Source: Marinobacterium ramblicola (lineage in GTDB: Bacteria > Pseudomonadota > Gammaproteobacteria > Pseudomonadales > Balneatricaceae). From it: 64,000 bases of DNA. Where the stretch lies: the NCBI RefSeq assembly GCF_019084545.1, contig NZ_JAHREP010000008.1:62001-126000 (forward strand). Direction: 5' to 3'. The translations under genes and the position numbers were made by a program. Each line of letters opens with the position of its first letter. The stretch's first letter is position 1. The notes below the pieces were generated by a model that searched no databases, was not told the DNA's origin, and saw only the letters and a program-made list of their open reading frames with translations. Shown piece after piece: positions 15,791-24,397 of this stretch.

Positions 15791-17962
15791 TCAAGGCGTG
15801 GCATTTCCCGCTTCGGCATCGTCCCGCGGCAGCTCAAGACCACTCAATTTACGCTGGTACTCCTGGGTTACCTGACGGGCCTCCTCTCTATCGCTGACCG
15901 CAGTCGGCGTGATCAGCACCACCAGTTCGGTACGGTTCACACTTTTTCCCCGACTACCCAGGGCCAGACCGATAATCGGGACATGGCGCAGCAATGGCAC
16001 CCCCTCCCCCGAATTCTGGCGAGTCTCGCGGATCAAACCGCCGAGCACCAGGGTCTCGCCGCTTTGCACGGCGACACTGGTTTCGATCCGCCGCTGGGTA
16101 ATGGTCGGAGAGTCGATATCGGAGGTGGTGGTTTGTGCCACGTCGTTGACCTCCTGGGCGATATCCAACACCACCATGCCTCCGGCATTGACCCGGGGCG
16201 TCACCTCCAGCATGACGCCGGTATCGCGGAACTGGATGGTACTGGTGATGTTGGATTCGCTTGAGGTGTTGGTGGTTTCGGAGGTCCGTACCGGTACCTG
16301 ATCGCCCACCTGGATGGTGGCGGTGCGGTTATCCAGCACCATCAACGATGGCGATGAGATCACGTTGATGCGGGAGTCCCGTGCCAGCAGGTTCAGCAGC
16401 GCGCGAGTACCGGCAGCATCGAGGATCTCGTAGCCGGCGGACGCGCCAAACTCGCTAAAGGATGTGGGCGAAGTAAAGCTACCGCTGCCGATGGTACCCA
16501 CGCCACGCTTGCCACCTCCGAAATGGTTCTTGAAGAACCATTGCAGGCCATACTGCAGATCGTCCTCCAGTGAGACCTCGACAATGGTGGCTTCGACCAG
16601 TACCTGCAGCGGTAGTACGTCGAGTTTCTGGATCGCTTTATATACCTTGTCGTAGTCCTCCGGCGAAGCCATTATCAGCAGCGCGTTGTTCTCGCTATCG
16701 GCGATGATGCTGACATCCTCCACCTCCACGCTGGAGATATCGCTGATGGCCGGTCTGAGTCGATCGACGGCCCCCGTGTCCGTCTCCTCTCCATTCTCCG
16801 CAACTGCGGGTGCGGGAGCTGGGGTTTCGCTCCTTTCCGCTGCATTCCGTGCCTCGCTGCGCTGCCGGCTGTCGAATAGCTGCTGCAGCAGCTCCGCCAG
16901 ACTCTCCGCCTTGCCGTTCTGCACATAGTAGACATACATGCCCAGCCCCTGAGCCCCCTCACTACGGTCGAGGCGGCGGATCCAGACCTGGGCATCATGC
17001 AGATATTTTCGCTGCGGCGTGATCACCATGATCGCGTTCAGGCGTTCGATCGGCAGGAAGGAGACCAGCCCGGCCAGAGGCCCCTCGGCATCGGCTCCGA
17101 ATACCGCCTCCAGTTCGCTGACCAACTGCTCGGCCTCCACCGATTGCAACCGAAACAGCCCCACCGACATCCCCTGCAACTGATCAACATCGAACAGATT
17201 GATCGTTTCTCGAAGGTTCGCCAGCTCGGCTTGTGTACCCGCCAGCAATAGCAGGTTGCGGCGGTCGTCGGACTCCATCACCCCCTGACGCGGTTTCAGC
17301 GGCTCCAGTATCTTCAGCATCTCCTGTGCCGCGATATATCGCAGGGGTACCACCAGCATCTGATAGCCCTTGTCCGCCGTCAGCTTGGTTCGCACTGCCA
17401 GCGCGCCCCCGGAGGCGTCATCGGCGGGCACGATATCGTAAAAGCTGCCATTGTCGATCAATATGGCACCGGTAACCTGCAGCAGCTTCTCCAGGGTGGG
17501 GATCAGCGCTGCACGACTTAAAGGCTGACTGGTCTGCATGTTGATCAAGCCATGCACGCGTTCATCGAGTATGTAATTGCGCTGCAGAATGTCGCCCAGT
17601 ATGGTTTTGACCACCTCCCCGATCTCGACCCCCTGGAAGTTGAACGTGATATCTCCCTCAAGATTTTGCGCTATCCCTTGACCGGGTCCACTTAGGTTGA
17701 AGAACTGACCGTTGCCACCGTAGAGTTCATCCAGCGGCGGAGCATCACTGCCCTGTTGTCCCTCCGTGGCAAATCGGGGGGTATCGCCTTCGGTCACAGG
17801 CGAGGAGGCTGCTCCCGTTCGCAGTCGTTGCGTGTACTGATAGGCTTCACGCGCAGTGCCAAACGGCGAATCCAGTGCGCCGTCGTTCTGTTCTGTCAGT
17901 GCACAGGAGCTGAGCAGCAAGGCACAACTCAGCACCAAAACCAGTGTTGACCGGGTATTCAT
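15791..17962 (-). CDS. gspD: Type II secretion outer-membrane secretin GspD
   Basis: This 723-residue secretin has a lipoprotein-type signal (LLLSSC, Cys22), so it may carry its own lipid anchor. The N0 domain starts near residue 105 (ITFNFQGVEIGEVVKTILGD) and is followed by N1-N3 ring domains. The C-terminal secretin core (about 500-690) includes the VPVRTSETTN gate region and the QRRIETSVAVQSGETLVLGGLI segment. It forms the outer-membrane channel through which folded proteins leave. A Gln/Glu/Ala-rich insert interrupts N3. It is last in the operon, overlaps the preceding gene by 4 nt and has a near-perfect ribosome site (AAAGGAGG). The GspAB pair encoded nearby would assist its assembly. 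Confidence 0.95.
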   Translation of the reverse strand: MNTRSTLVLVLSCALLLSSCALTEQNDGALDSPFGTAREAYQYTQRLRTGAASSPVTEGDTPRFATEGQQGSDAPPLDELYGGNGQFFNLSGPGQGIAQNLEGDITFNFQGVEIGEVVKTILGDILQRNYILDERVHGLINMQTSQPLSRAALIPTLEKLLQVTGAILIDNGSFYDIVPADDASGGALAVRTKLTADKGYQMLVVPLRYIAAQEMLKILEPLKPRQGVMESDDRRNLLLLAGTQAELANLRETINLFDVDQLQGMSVGLFRLQSVEAEQLVSELEAVFGADAEGPLAGLVSFLPIERLNAIMVITPQRKYLHDAQVWIRRLDRSEGAQGLGMYVYYVQNGKAESLAELLQQLFDSRQRSEARNAAERSETPAPAPAVAENGEETDTGAVDRLRPAISDISSVEVEDVSIIADSENNALLIMASPEDYDKVYKAIQKLDVLPLQVLVEATIVEVSLEDDLQYGLQWFFKNHFGGGKRGVGTIGSGSFTSPTSFSEFGASAGYEILDAAGTRALLNLLARDSRINVISSPSLMVLDNRTATIQVGDQVPVRTSETTNTSSESNITSTIQFRDTGVMLEVTPRVNAGGMVVLDIAQEVNDVAQTTTSDIDSPTITQRRIETSVAVQSGETLVLGGLIRETRQNSGEGVPLLRHVPIIGLALGSRGKSVNRTELVVLITPTAVSDREEARQVTQEYQRKLSGLELPRDDAEAGNATP

Positions 17963-18558
17963 TGCGAACCTCCTTTCAGCGCTTCGACACGCTCTCTGAC
18001 CTGCTGCGCCGCACTCTGGGTGCGCTCCTCAATCGAGGCGGGAGCCTGATCCTCGCCAACCTCTTCGTCCGTCGAGGGCTGCTCGGGTTGGGGCGGCGGC
18101 AGCTCGCGGGGCTCGAAAACCTCCATCCGCACGCTCTGCTCGCCGTTATTCAATGTCACGGACTGAGGTTCAATCGATTCCACCAGCCAACTCTGATCCA
18201 GCGGCATTCCGTTATTAAGGCGCAGCTTGCGCTCACCATTGCGCTCTGCAAAAAGGGCCTGTGGCTGCTGATCCACCAGCACGACACCGGTAAGCTTCCA
18301 GGTTTCACGCAGTGTCGACTCGGAGCTGTCGCCGACCACCGCTTCCGAGGGTCGCCGGTTCACGCTGAACAGCGGCCTCTGCACGATCTCGTCGAACGCC
18401 TCTCGTGGCGGCATCTGGGGTAATCCATCACCGGACTGCATTTGCTGCACCGAGACCGCAGCAGGATCACTCTGTTGCACTTCCATCTCCTGCTCCGCCT
18501 CTTGGGCTTGTACGGGCAGACCCAGGGCGACCAGCAGACCGAACAATAACCTGATCAC
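17959..18558 (-). CDS. Type II secretion protein with GspC-like homology region (GspC/GspN-type)
   Basis: This 199-residue protein starts at GTG 18558, overlapping the gspM stop (GTGA). It has a short N-terminal hydrophobic signal (about residues 3-17) and an HR-like domain (about 55-150) containing RPLFSVNRRP and LTGVVLVDQQPQALFAERNG. That is the pattern shared by GspC and the GspN-type proteins of Xanthomonas-like T2SS. A Pro/Gln/Glu-rich tail follows. Such proteins link the inner-membrane platform to the secretin N0 domain. No PDZ domain is present and no separate gspC occurs in the operon, so this gene may supply that function. The C versus N naming is unresolved. Confidence 0.75.
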   Translation of the reverse strand: MIRLLFGLLVALGLPVQAQEAEQEMEVQQSDPAAVSVQQMQSGDGLPQMPPREAFDEIVQRPLFSVNRRPSEAVVGDSSESTLRETWKLTGVVLVDQQPQALFAERNGERKLRLNNGMPLDQSWLVESIEPQSVTLNNGEQSVRMEVFEPRELPPPQPEQPSTDEEVGEDQAPASIEERTQSAAQQVRERVEALKGGSQ

Positions 18559-19151
18559 GGTGCTACCTCCTGATGAGCAAAGCCCGTCATCTCGAAGCGA
18601 ATATCCAACGATGGAACCTGCTGGGCGCGCATCCGCTCGCTGACCACGCGTCGCACCAGGCGCGGGTTGGATAGAATCGCCAGCTTGTCCAGCACCAGCA
18701 CCGGCCTTCCGGACTCGAGGCTATACAAGAGATCCACCAGCTCCGGCAGCTCCGCGCGCATACGCACTTGAACCGTTACCGTCGGGATGGGGTCTTTACC
18801 GTCCGCGGTCAGGATCTGGGTACTCACTACATCGCCGCCACTTTGCGCAACCTGTCGATGCAGCTGCTGCTGCAGTGTTGCAGCGGCCAGTGCCGGTGTT
18901 GCCTCATTCAGATACCAGTCGGATGTAGGCTGGCTGGAGTGCAGTTGCTCAAGCGTCTGCTGGTCTTGCGTCATCCCCTGCTGAAGCCGTTGGTACACGG
19001 CAAGCCGCGTGTTCAGAGCATCCAGCCGGTCACTGCTCTCGCTCCAGCTGAGCCAGAGCGGCACCAGCAGAACCCGCAGCAGGACCAGCACCACCAGCAA
19101 CAGCAGTGCAATCGCCAGTAATCGGCTCTGCCCCTTGGTCAGTGATTTCAT
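18555..19151 (-). CDS. gspM: Type II secretion inner-membrane protein GspM
   Basis: This 198-residue bitopic protein has a short cytoplasmic N-terminus, one long transmembrane helix (about residues 11-33), a coiled-coil stretch (about 38-70) and a ferredoxin-like periplasmic domain with the GspM-type core (DLLYSLESGRPVLVLDKLAI, about 138-157). It pairs with GspL to hold the GspE ATPase at the membrane. It overlaps gspL by 4 nt (ATGA) and the next gene by 4 nt, a tightly coupled operon. It is closer to the GspM-II/PilO-like branch than to enteric PulM. Confidence 0.85.
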   Translation of the reverse strand: MKSLTKGQSRLLAIALLLLVVLVLLRVLLVPLWLSWSESSDRLDALNTRLAVYQRLQQGMTQDQQTLEQLHSSQPTSDWYLNEATPALAAATLQQQLHRQVAQSGGDVVSTQILTADGKDPIPTVTVQVRMRAELPELVDLLYSLESGRPVLVLDKLAILSNPRLVRRVVSERMRAQQVPSLDIRFEMTGFAHQEVAP

Positions 19152-20221
19152 GGCGCGCCCTCCTGCGCCACGCTGAGCGTCAGCGCAAAACGCTCCTTAC
19201 GCGTGCGTGGGTTGATGGTGACCGGTGCCGAAAACTCCGCCTGGCCGAACAACTCGGACTGCTCCAGCAGCCCGATCAGTTCGGATGCACTGGATGATTC
19301 TCCCTGTATCCGGATTTCGTTGCCATCCAGTTCCAACCGGTTAAGCCAGGTACTATCCGGTAACAGCCGGGTCATCTCGTCGAGCAGTATTAGCGTCGAC
19401 GGATGCGTGCTCTTCATCTGCCGGATATATTCGCCCCCCGCCTGCAACGATCCGATCTCCGATTTCAGTTGCCGCGCCTGCTCTGCCAACGGCTCCTGCA
19501 CAGCTACTTCGGCCTCCAGTGCGGCGATCTGCCGATCGCGTTGATAGAACGCAAATGCGACCAGTGCGACCAGGGCCAGCAGCAGAATCGCCGGGAATCT
19601 GATCCGTGGCGTGGCCAGGGTTGTAACCTGGTCGCTGTCGAGCAGGTTCAGCGTCCGGCGGTCCTCTTCCAGCCCTTCCGGTAACAGGTAGTCGGGCTTC
19701 AATCCCGCATCGTTCAGTGCCTGCAAAAGCGGTCGCCGCTTGCTGTCGGGCAGCACAAACAGCTCAACGTCGATCTTCGCAGTGGCGCGATCACGATGGA
19801 GAATACGGTAGCCATAACCCGCCTGTGCCGAGCTGAACGGCGTGTGCCGATCCAGCTCATAACCCAGCACCGAGGACATCCGAGGCTCGGTCGCAGCGGG
19901 CAACGAGATCACCTTGCATAGCAACTCGCCCGGCGGCACTGTCACCAAGAGTGCCGACTTGCTACCCAGAGTTCGCCAGGTCGTGAACAGGGGATGTCCG
20001 GCGGCCTGTTCCAGTGGTATCGCGATCCGCTTATTGCCCTCGTTGACCTCAAGCACGCCGCCGCTAAACCGGATCGTCCGCTCTCGCCCCCGCAGACGTT
20101 GACGCCAGTTGGCAGGAATCAACTCCGCCAGCTCGCGGCACCACCAGTGCCAAAACAGGCTCAGGGGAGTAATCACTGCCGACCAGCCCTGATAGATCTG
20201 CAGTTTCAGACCACTGCTCAT
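19148..20221 (-). CDS. gspL: Type II secretion GspL-like protein with PilN domain
   Basis: In this 357-residue protein the N-terminal cytoplasmic half resembles the actin-like fold of GspL/PilM. One transmembrane helix lies at about residues 208-225 (FPAILLLALVALVAFAFYQR). The C-terminal part is a PilN/GspL periplasmic domain with coiled coil (EAEVAVQEPLAEQARQLK) and the STWLNRLELDGNEIRIQGES core. It recruits GspE through its cytoplasmic domain and binds GspM. It overlaps gspK and gspM by 4 nt each. It is shorter and more type-IV-pilus-like than enteric GspL. Confidence 0.87.
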   Translation of the reverse strand: MSSGLKLQIYQGWSAVITPLSLFWHWWCRELAELIPANWRQRLRGRERTIRFSGGVLEVNEGNKRIAIPLEQAAGHPLFTTWRTLGSKSALLVTVPPGELLCKVISLPAATEPRMSSVLGYELDRHTPFSSAQAGYGYRILHRDRATAKIDVELFVLPDSKRRPLLQALNDAGLKPDYLLPEGLEEDRRTLNLLDSDQVTTLATPRIRFPAILLLALVALVAFAFYQRDRQIAALEAEVAVQEPLAEQARQLKSEIGSLQAGGEYIRQMKSTHPSTLILLDEMTRLLPDSTWLNRLELDGNEIRIQGESSSASELIGLLEQSELFGQAEFSAPVTINPRTRKERFALTLSVAQEGAP

Positions 20222-21150
20222 GGTTCACCTCCATCAGTACTGTCCCGCCCTGGCATCTCGGCAGTATCGAACAGTGTCCGCTGTTTCCTGACCGCCGGTA
20301 ATCCACCGCGAACCGTAATCAACGCCTGTTGACGGACCTCGGTCCAGGGCCCGATTCGTGCCCAGCTCTGCACGCTGTAATTGACACCGGAGCGTGAGGC
20401 ATCGATGTAGAGCGAAGCATCGAATGGCAGTGTTGGCATCGCTTGTTGATCCAGCCAGGCCTGACGCCGATCATCGATGAACTGCTCGACCGCGATTTCG
20501 CTTGCTCCCGGCAGTGCCATCAGCACGTCGAAGGGCGCAAACAGAGGATTGATTGCCCGTGTACCGTTATCCACCGTCAGGCTCCAACGTATCCGATCGT
20601 AGATTCGGGGCGTCATCCCCAACACCTGGGCCAGTTCTTCGATATCGTAGAACTCCCGGTTGGCCGGACCGCGGCTACGTCCGGCGGCCAGATACTCAGC
20701 CTCCTCGGCTCCGTTGAGTCGGATCAGATCGTCAGCGTCACGCCAGTCCTCGATCGCCGCCACCAGGGCCTCACGCCGGCCATCGTCTTCGACCACCAGA
20801 GCCAATAAACCGTCGAGCAACTCGGTGGGGGCGTAGTTCAGATCCACCTTGCCGCTCTCATCCTGTAGCGACACCCACAACTCACTGCTGCCAAGTAGCA
20901 TGCTGTGCCCTGAGCCATCGGCAAGCCAGCGTTCCGTGCCGCTGCGCTGCAGATTCCACAACGCCCAAACGATGCCGCCATCGGCCGCCTCTGCAGCCAC
21001 GATTGCCTGTTCGTTGTTCTGCGTCTGGCGGGCGAAGCTACGCCCCGAGAGCGTCAGGTTGGTGACCAGCAGGCTCAGCAGCAACAGCACCCAAAGTACG
21101 CTGATCAGTACCACTGCCCGCTGCCTAGAAGCCAAGGACACGCACTGCAT
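20218..21150 (-). CDS. gspK: Type II secretion minor pseudopilin GspK
   Basis: This 310-residue protein has a short basic leader and a hydrophobic pseudopilin helix (VVLISVLWVLLLLSLLVTNL, from about residue 13). The large inserted alpha-helical domain characteristic of GspK follows (helix-hairpin-helix-like IEELAQVLGMTPRIYDRIRW, about 165-185). GspK caps the pseudopilus tip with GspI and GspJ. As in other GspK proteins, the Glu at +5 is absent. Odd: the residue before the expected cleavage site is Ala (QRA-VVL) where most prepilins have Gly. It starts inside the end of gspJ, overlapping by 26 nt. Confidence 0.92.
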   Translation of the reverse strand: MQCVSLASRQRAVVLISVLWVLLLLSLLVTNLTLSGRSFARQTQNNEQAIVAAEAADGGIVWALWNLQRSGTERWLADGSGHSMLLGSSELWVSLQDESGKVDLNYAPTELLDGLLALVVEDDGRREALVAAIEDWRDADDLIRLNGAEEAEYLAAGRSRGPANREFYDIEELAQVLGMTPRIYDRIRWSLTVDNGTRAINPLFAPFDVLMALPGASEIAVEQFIDDRRQAWLDQQAMPTLPFDASLYIDASRSGVNYSVQSWARIGPWTEVRQQALITVRGGLPAVRKQRTLFDTAEMPGRDSTDGGEP

Positions 21151-21841
21151 AGGCGTACTCCTTCAGACTAAAGCTGAGCTCCTGCCAGGCAGGCAACAAC
21201 ACAGGCGTGTCACTTTGCTCCGCATCAGAGGTCAACATCAGGTCAACCCGCATCGGTAACTCATTGCTCTCGATCCAGGACTCGCTGAGTTCAGCAAGCT
21301 CACCCGGTCGTGCGTGCATATACCTGAAGCGCAGTTCCGGCTCACTCAACGCCATCAAACGGTAGGATTGGCGTGGCGCCGGCAGCGGTTCCTCCAGCCC
21401 GACCTCGGGCTCCTCTTCGAACAGCAGCGACCAGTCCACGATCTCTTCGCTGCGAAATGCCCGCGTCTCAAGCACCAGCGCAGCCGACTCATCATCCTCG
21501 CCCGGCTCCAGTCTCAGGCGATACCAAAGAAGAGAGGCATCCTGGCTATCTGCGCGAGCGGGAGCGACAAAGATCAACTGGTCCGAATCGCCTCGAAACG
21601 CGCTCTGCAATATGCTGTCAACATCACGTACCCGCTCATTACGCGCCTGACCGATCAGGCGGCGCAGCAGCTGCTGCACCTGATACTGCTCAGCGATCTG
21701 TGTCTGGCGCCGCTCCGCCGCATCCCACCCCTTCGCGGTCAGACGCAGGCTGGTGAAGATCAGCGTCATTACCAGCCCCGTCAGGAGCAGCGCGATCAGC
21801 ATCTCCATCAGCGTAAACGCCTTTTGTCGGTACCTGTTCAT
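21125..21841 (-). CDS. gspJ: Type II secretion minor pseudopilin GspJ
   Basis: This 238-residue protein has the prepilin N-terminus MNRYRQKA-FTLMEMLIALLL: a basic leader, then the FTLxE motif with Glu at +5. As in GspK, the residue at -1 is Ala. A beta-rich pseudopilin domain follows. With GspI and GspK it forms the pseudopilus tip. It overlaps gspI by 4 nt (ATGA). Length is typical. Confidence 0.92.
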   Translation of the reverse strand: MNRYRQKAFTLMEMLIALLLTGLVMTLIFTSLRLTAKGWDAAERRQTQIAEQYQVQQLLRRLIGQARNERVRDVDSILQSAFRGDSDQLIFVAPARADSQDASLLWYRLRLEPGEDDESAALVLETRAFRSEEIVDWSLLFEEEPEVGLEEPLPAPRQSYRLMALSEPELRFRYMHARPGELAELSESWIESNELPMRVDLMLTSDAEQSDTPVLLPAWQELSFSLKEYAYAVRVLGF

Positions 21842-22257
21842 TGCTCACGTGCCAGTCTTAATGTATTCAATGTCAGCTGTTGATATGGCTCCCAGGTCAC
21901 GCTCAGCTCAATTTCGTAGGCTTCCGTTGCCGATATCTCCGGCTGTTGCGCCTGCTCGGGAAACTCGAACAGTCTGATATCCAGTTCCCAGGCGAAACGC
22001 TCATCCTCGAACTGCCCACTGCGCCTGCCAGGCACCAGCTCCGATTCGGCCAGAACCCGCGCCAGTTGCGACTGCGCCAGTACCAGCGCCTGCTGTCTCA
22101 GTGCCGCCCTGGAGGTGATATCCAGTGACAGCGAACTCAGACTCAGGATGACCCCCAGCATCATCGCCAGGATCACAAACGCCACCAGAACCTCCAGTAA
22201 CGTGAAGCCAGCCTGACGGGCATTTGTCTCACCCCTTCGCATCGATCCATACCCCAC
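21838..22257 (-). CDS. gspI: Type II secretion minor pseudopilin GspI
   Basis: This 139-residue protein has a leader ending RQAG followed by FTLLEVLVAFVILAMMLGVI, a canonical prepilin-peptidase site (Gly -1, Phe +1, Glu +5) and N-terminal helix. It begins the tip complex with GspJ and GspK. The start could be this ATG or the Met five codons later (MRRGET). Its 5' end overlaps gspH by 29 nt. Confidence 0.9.
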   Translation of the reverse strand: MGYGSMRRGETNARQAGFTLLEVLVAFVILAMMLGVILSLSSLSLDITSRAALRQQALVLAQSQLARVLAESELVPGRRSGQFEDERFAWELDIRLFEFPEQAQQPEISATEAYEIELSVTWEPYQQLTLNTLRLAREQ

Positions 22258-22723
22258 CGATCAGGCTGTCGATATGTACCCGATACAGCGCGGCACTTTG
22301 CCCGGGTAAACTCAGCTCCAATTCGCCGCCGCTGCTACTGCCATCGGGATAGAACTTCAACGTCGGCTGTTCACTAAACGGGTCTCGCCAGGCATTGGGC
22401 AGCGCCTTCTCGTTTAGCCTTACGTCGATCCCGTCGGGCCACTTCGCCCGTATTTTTCCCTCGCTAACAAAGCTGCGTTTCTCTGCATCGGCTTGCAGAC
22501 TGATGATTCGGCTCTGACTGACCGCCTCGCTCCTCATCTCCCGCAGCAACGCCGCACTCTGCCGTGCAAAGGCCTTCAACTCGCTGCCGGGCAGCACATT
22601 GCCGATATTCGGTGCCACCAGCGCCAGCATCAGTGATGCGATGACCAAGACCACCAACAGCTCGAGCAGCGTCATGCCCCGCTGCTTGCAATCACTCCCA
22701 GTTCGATACGTCGCTGTTCTCAC
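22229..22723 (-). CDS. gspH: Type II secretion minor pseudopilin GspH
   Basis: I place the start at the GTG at 22723, giving 164 residues, because GGAGGGG lies just upstream and it leaves a normal short basic leader (MRTATYRTGSDCKQRG) before MTLLELLVVLVIASLMLAL. An ATG 20 codons earlier would give an unusually long leader. The cleavage site has Gly at -1 and Glu at +5. GspH bridges the GspG shaft to the GspI/J/K tip. The gene overlaps the gspG 3' end by 32 nt. Confidence 0.88.
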   Translation of the reverse strand: MRTATYRTGSDCKQRGMTLLELLVVLVIASLMLALVAPNIGNVLPGSELKAFARQSAALLREMRSEAVSQSRIISLQADAEKRSFVSEGKIRAKWPDGIDVRLNEKALPNAWRDPFSEQPTLKFYPDGSSSGGELELSLPGQSAALYRVHIDSLIGGVWIDAKG

Positions 22724-23126
22724 CCTCGCCCCCCTCCCGGCCATCAGCGCCGAGGGAATAGAGGTCATACTCGCCATGCTCACCCGGGGAGCGGTAGTTG
22801 TAGTCGTTACCCCAGGGGTCCTGGCGCACCACGCTCTTGCTCAGGTAGGGCCCATTCCAGTTGGAGGCGCCGGAGGGCGCGCGGATCAGTGCTTCGAGCC
22901 CCTCCTGAGTGCTGGGATAACGACCAACCTCGAGCCGGTACAGGTCGAGCGCCGCGCCGAGCTCCTGGATCTGCAGTGCCGCGGTCTTGGTCTTGGATGT
23001 ACCCACATGGCGCAGCACCTGGGGACCGACCAGACTCGCCAGCAGGCCCAGAATCACCAGTACCACCAGCAGTTCGAGTAGCGTGAAACCCAATACTGGC
23101 CGCCTCTGTGCTTTCTTGTGTTGCAT
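22692..23126 (-). CDS. gspG: Type II secretion major pseudopilin GspG
   Basis: This 144-residue protein starts at the ATG at 23126 (MQHKKAQRRPVLG), preceded by GAGGAAG; an upstream in-frame ATG (23162) would lengthen the leader by 12. The cleavage motif is G-FTLLELLVVLVILGLLASLV. The family core is YRLEVGRYPSTQEGLEAL and DPWGNDYNYRSPG, and the C-terminal SLGADGREGGEGENSDVSNW is the calcium-binding loop of GspG. It polymerises into the pseudopilus that pushes substrates through GspD. Confidence 0.95.
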   Translation of the reverse strand: MQHKKAQRRPVLGFTLLELLVVLVILGLLASLVGPQVLRHVGTSKTKTAALQIQELGAALDLYRLEVGRYPSTQEGLEALIRAPSGASNWNGPYLSKSVVRQDPWGNDYNYRSPGEHGEYDLYSLGADGREGGEGENSDVSNWE

Positions 23127-23173
23127 ATATTCTTCCTCTACTTTTGGCATCAGCTCAGCCATCAGATCAGGCC

Positions 23174-24391
23174 CTAAAGCGGCAGCTCGTTAATCGACAT
23201 GATCGCCACCAGAATCGACATGATGATCCCGGCGATCAGCACGCCCAGGCCGACGATCAACATTGGTTCCAGGATCGTCAGCATCCGCTGGATGTTCAGC
23301 CCGACCTCGCGGTCGTACAGCTCCGCCACCTTCAGCAGCATCTCGTCCAGTTGCCCGGTCTCTTCGCCGACCTGGATCATCTGGATCGCCAGCGGCGGAA
23401 ACTCACCGGTGGCGTGCAGCGGCTCGCCGAGCCGGCGCCCCTCGCGGACGCCATCCGCCACCTGGGCGATAAGCGACGCCAGATGCTGGTTGACCAGGGT
23501 GCCTCTGGCAATCTGCAGTGCGTTCACCATCGGCACCCCGCCATGCAGCAGGGTGCCCAGGCTGCGGCTGAAGCGCGCCGTCTCCATACGCTGAATCAGC
23601 CCGCCGACCAGCGGCAGGTGCAGCAGCAGACGATCCCAGCGCAGACGCACATCGGCCTGTTTCAAGCGTTGACGGAACACCACTCCTGCCAAGATCAGCC
23701 CAATCAGAATCCAGGGACCGAACAGGCGCACAAAATCCGCCATTACCATCACCACACGGGTGGGCAGCGGCAGCGCTTCGCCCATATCGGCAAAGAGCTG
23801 TTCGAACTGGGGGATGACATAGGTGAGGATCACCACCAGAGAGAGGATCGCGACAAACAGCAGGATCATCGGGTAGAGCAGGGCCGAGAGTACCTTCTCG
23901 CGCAGCGCCCGGCTGCGCTCCAGGTAGAACGCCATGTCCTGCAGCCCCTCAGCCAGACTGCCGGCGGTTTCGGCGGCGTGAATCATGCTGACGTAGAACG
24001 CAGAGAACAGGCCATCCTGCTCTTTAAGGGCATGTGACAGGGAGCGTCCGCGCTGCACCCCCTCCTCTATGCGCTTGAGCAGCGCGCGCTGTTCCGGGTC
24101 GTCGCTGACCTTGGAGATAATCTGCAACGCTCGATCCAGCGAGAGACCTGCGCGCATCAGCTCGGCCAGATCCTGAGTGAACTGCAACACCCGCTGCTGC
24201 CGACTCTTGCCCCCCCTCTCCAGTTTCAGGAAAGACGCCAGGTTTAACCCTGCGCCGGCGGGTTCCACCAGCAAGGGGATCAACCCCTTGCCCTGCAGTT
24301 GGCGTACAACACTCTGGCTGTCGCGGGCCTCCAGCTCTCCCTTGAGCTCTTCTCCCTCCTGGGTGACGGCACGGTAGATAAACTGGGGCAT
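23174..24391 (-). CDS. gspF: Type II secretion inner-membrane platform protein GspF
   Basis: This 405-residue polytopic protein has two GspF repeats (about residues 70-190 and 275-395), each with an amphipathic helical bundle leading to membrane helices near 170-190, 220-240 and 375-400. The N-terminus MPQFIYRAVTQEGEELKGEL and the segment GVPMVNALQIARGTLVN are typical. It is the platform around which GspE drives pseudopilus assembly. It lies 6 nt after gspE. Confidence 0.95.
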   Translation of the reverse strand: MPQFIYRAVTQEGEELKGELEARDSQSVVRQLQGKGLIPLLVEPAGAGLNLASFLKLERGGKSRQQRVLQFTQDLAELMRAGLSLDRALQIISKVSDDPEQRALLKRIEEGVQRGRSLSHALKEQDGLFSAFYVSMIHAAETAGSLAEGLQDMAFYLERSRALREKVLSALLYPMILLFVAILSLVVILTYVIPQFEQLFADMGEALPLPTRVVMVMADFVRLFGPWILIGLILAGVVFRQRLKQADVRLRWDRLLLHLPLVGGLIQRMETARFSRSLGTLLHGGVPMVNALQIARGTLVNQHLASLIAQVADGVREGRRLGEPLHATGEFPPLAIQMIQVGEETGQLDEMLLKVAELYDREVGLNIQRMLTILEPMLIVGLGVLIAGIIMSILVAIMSINELPL

Positions 24392-24397
24392 AGACCA

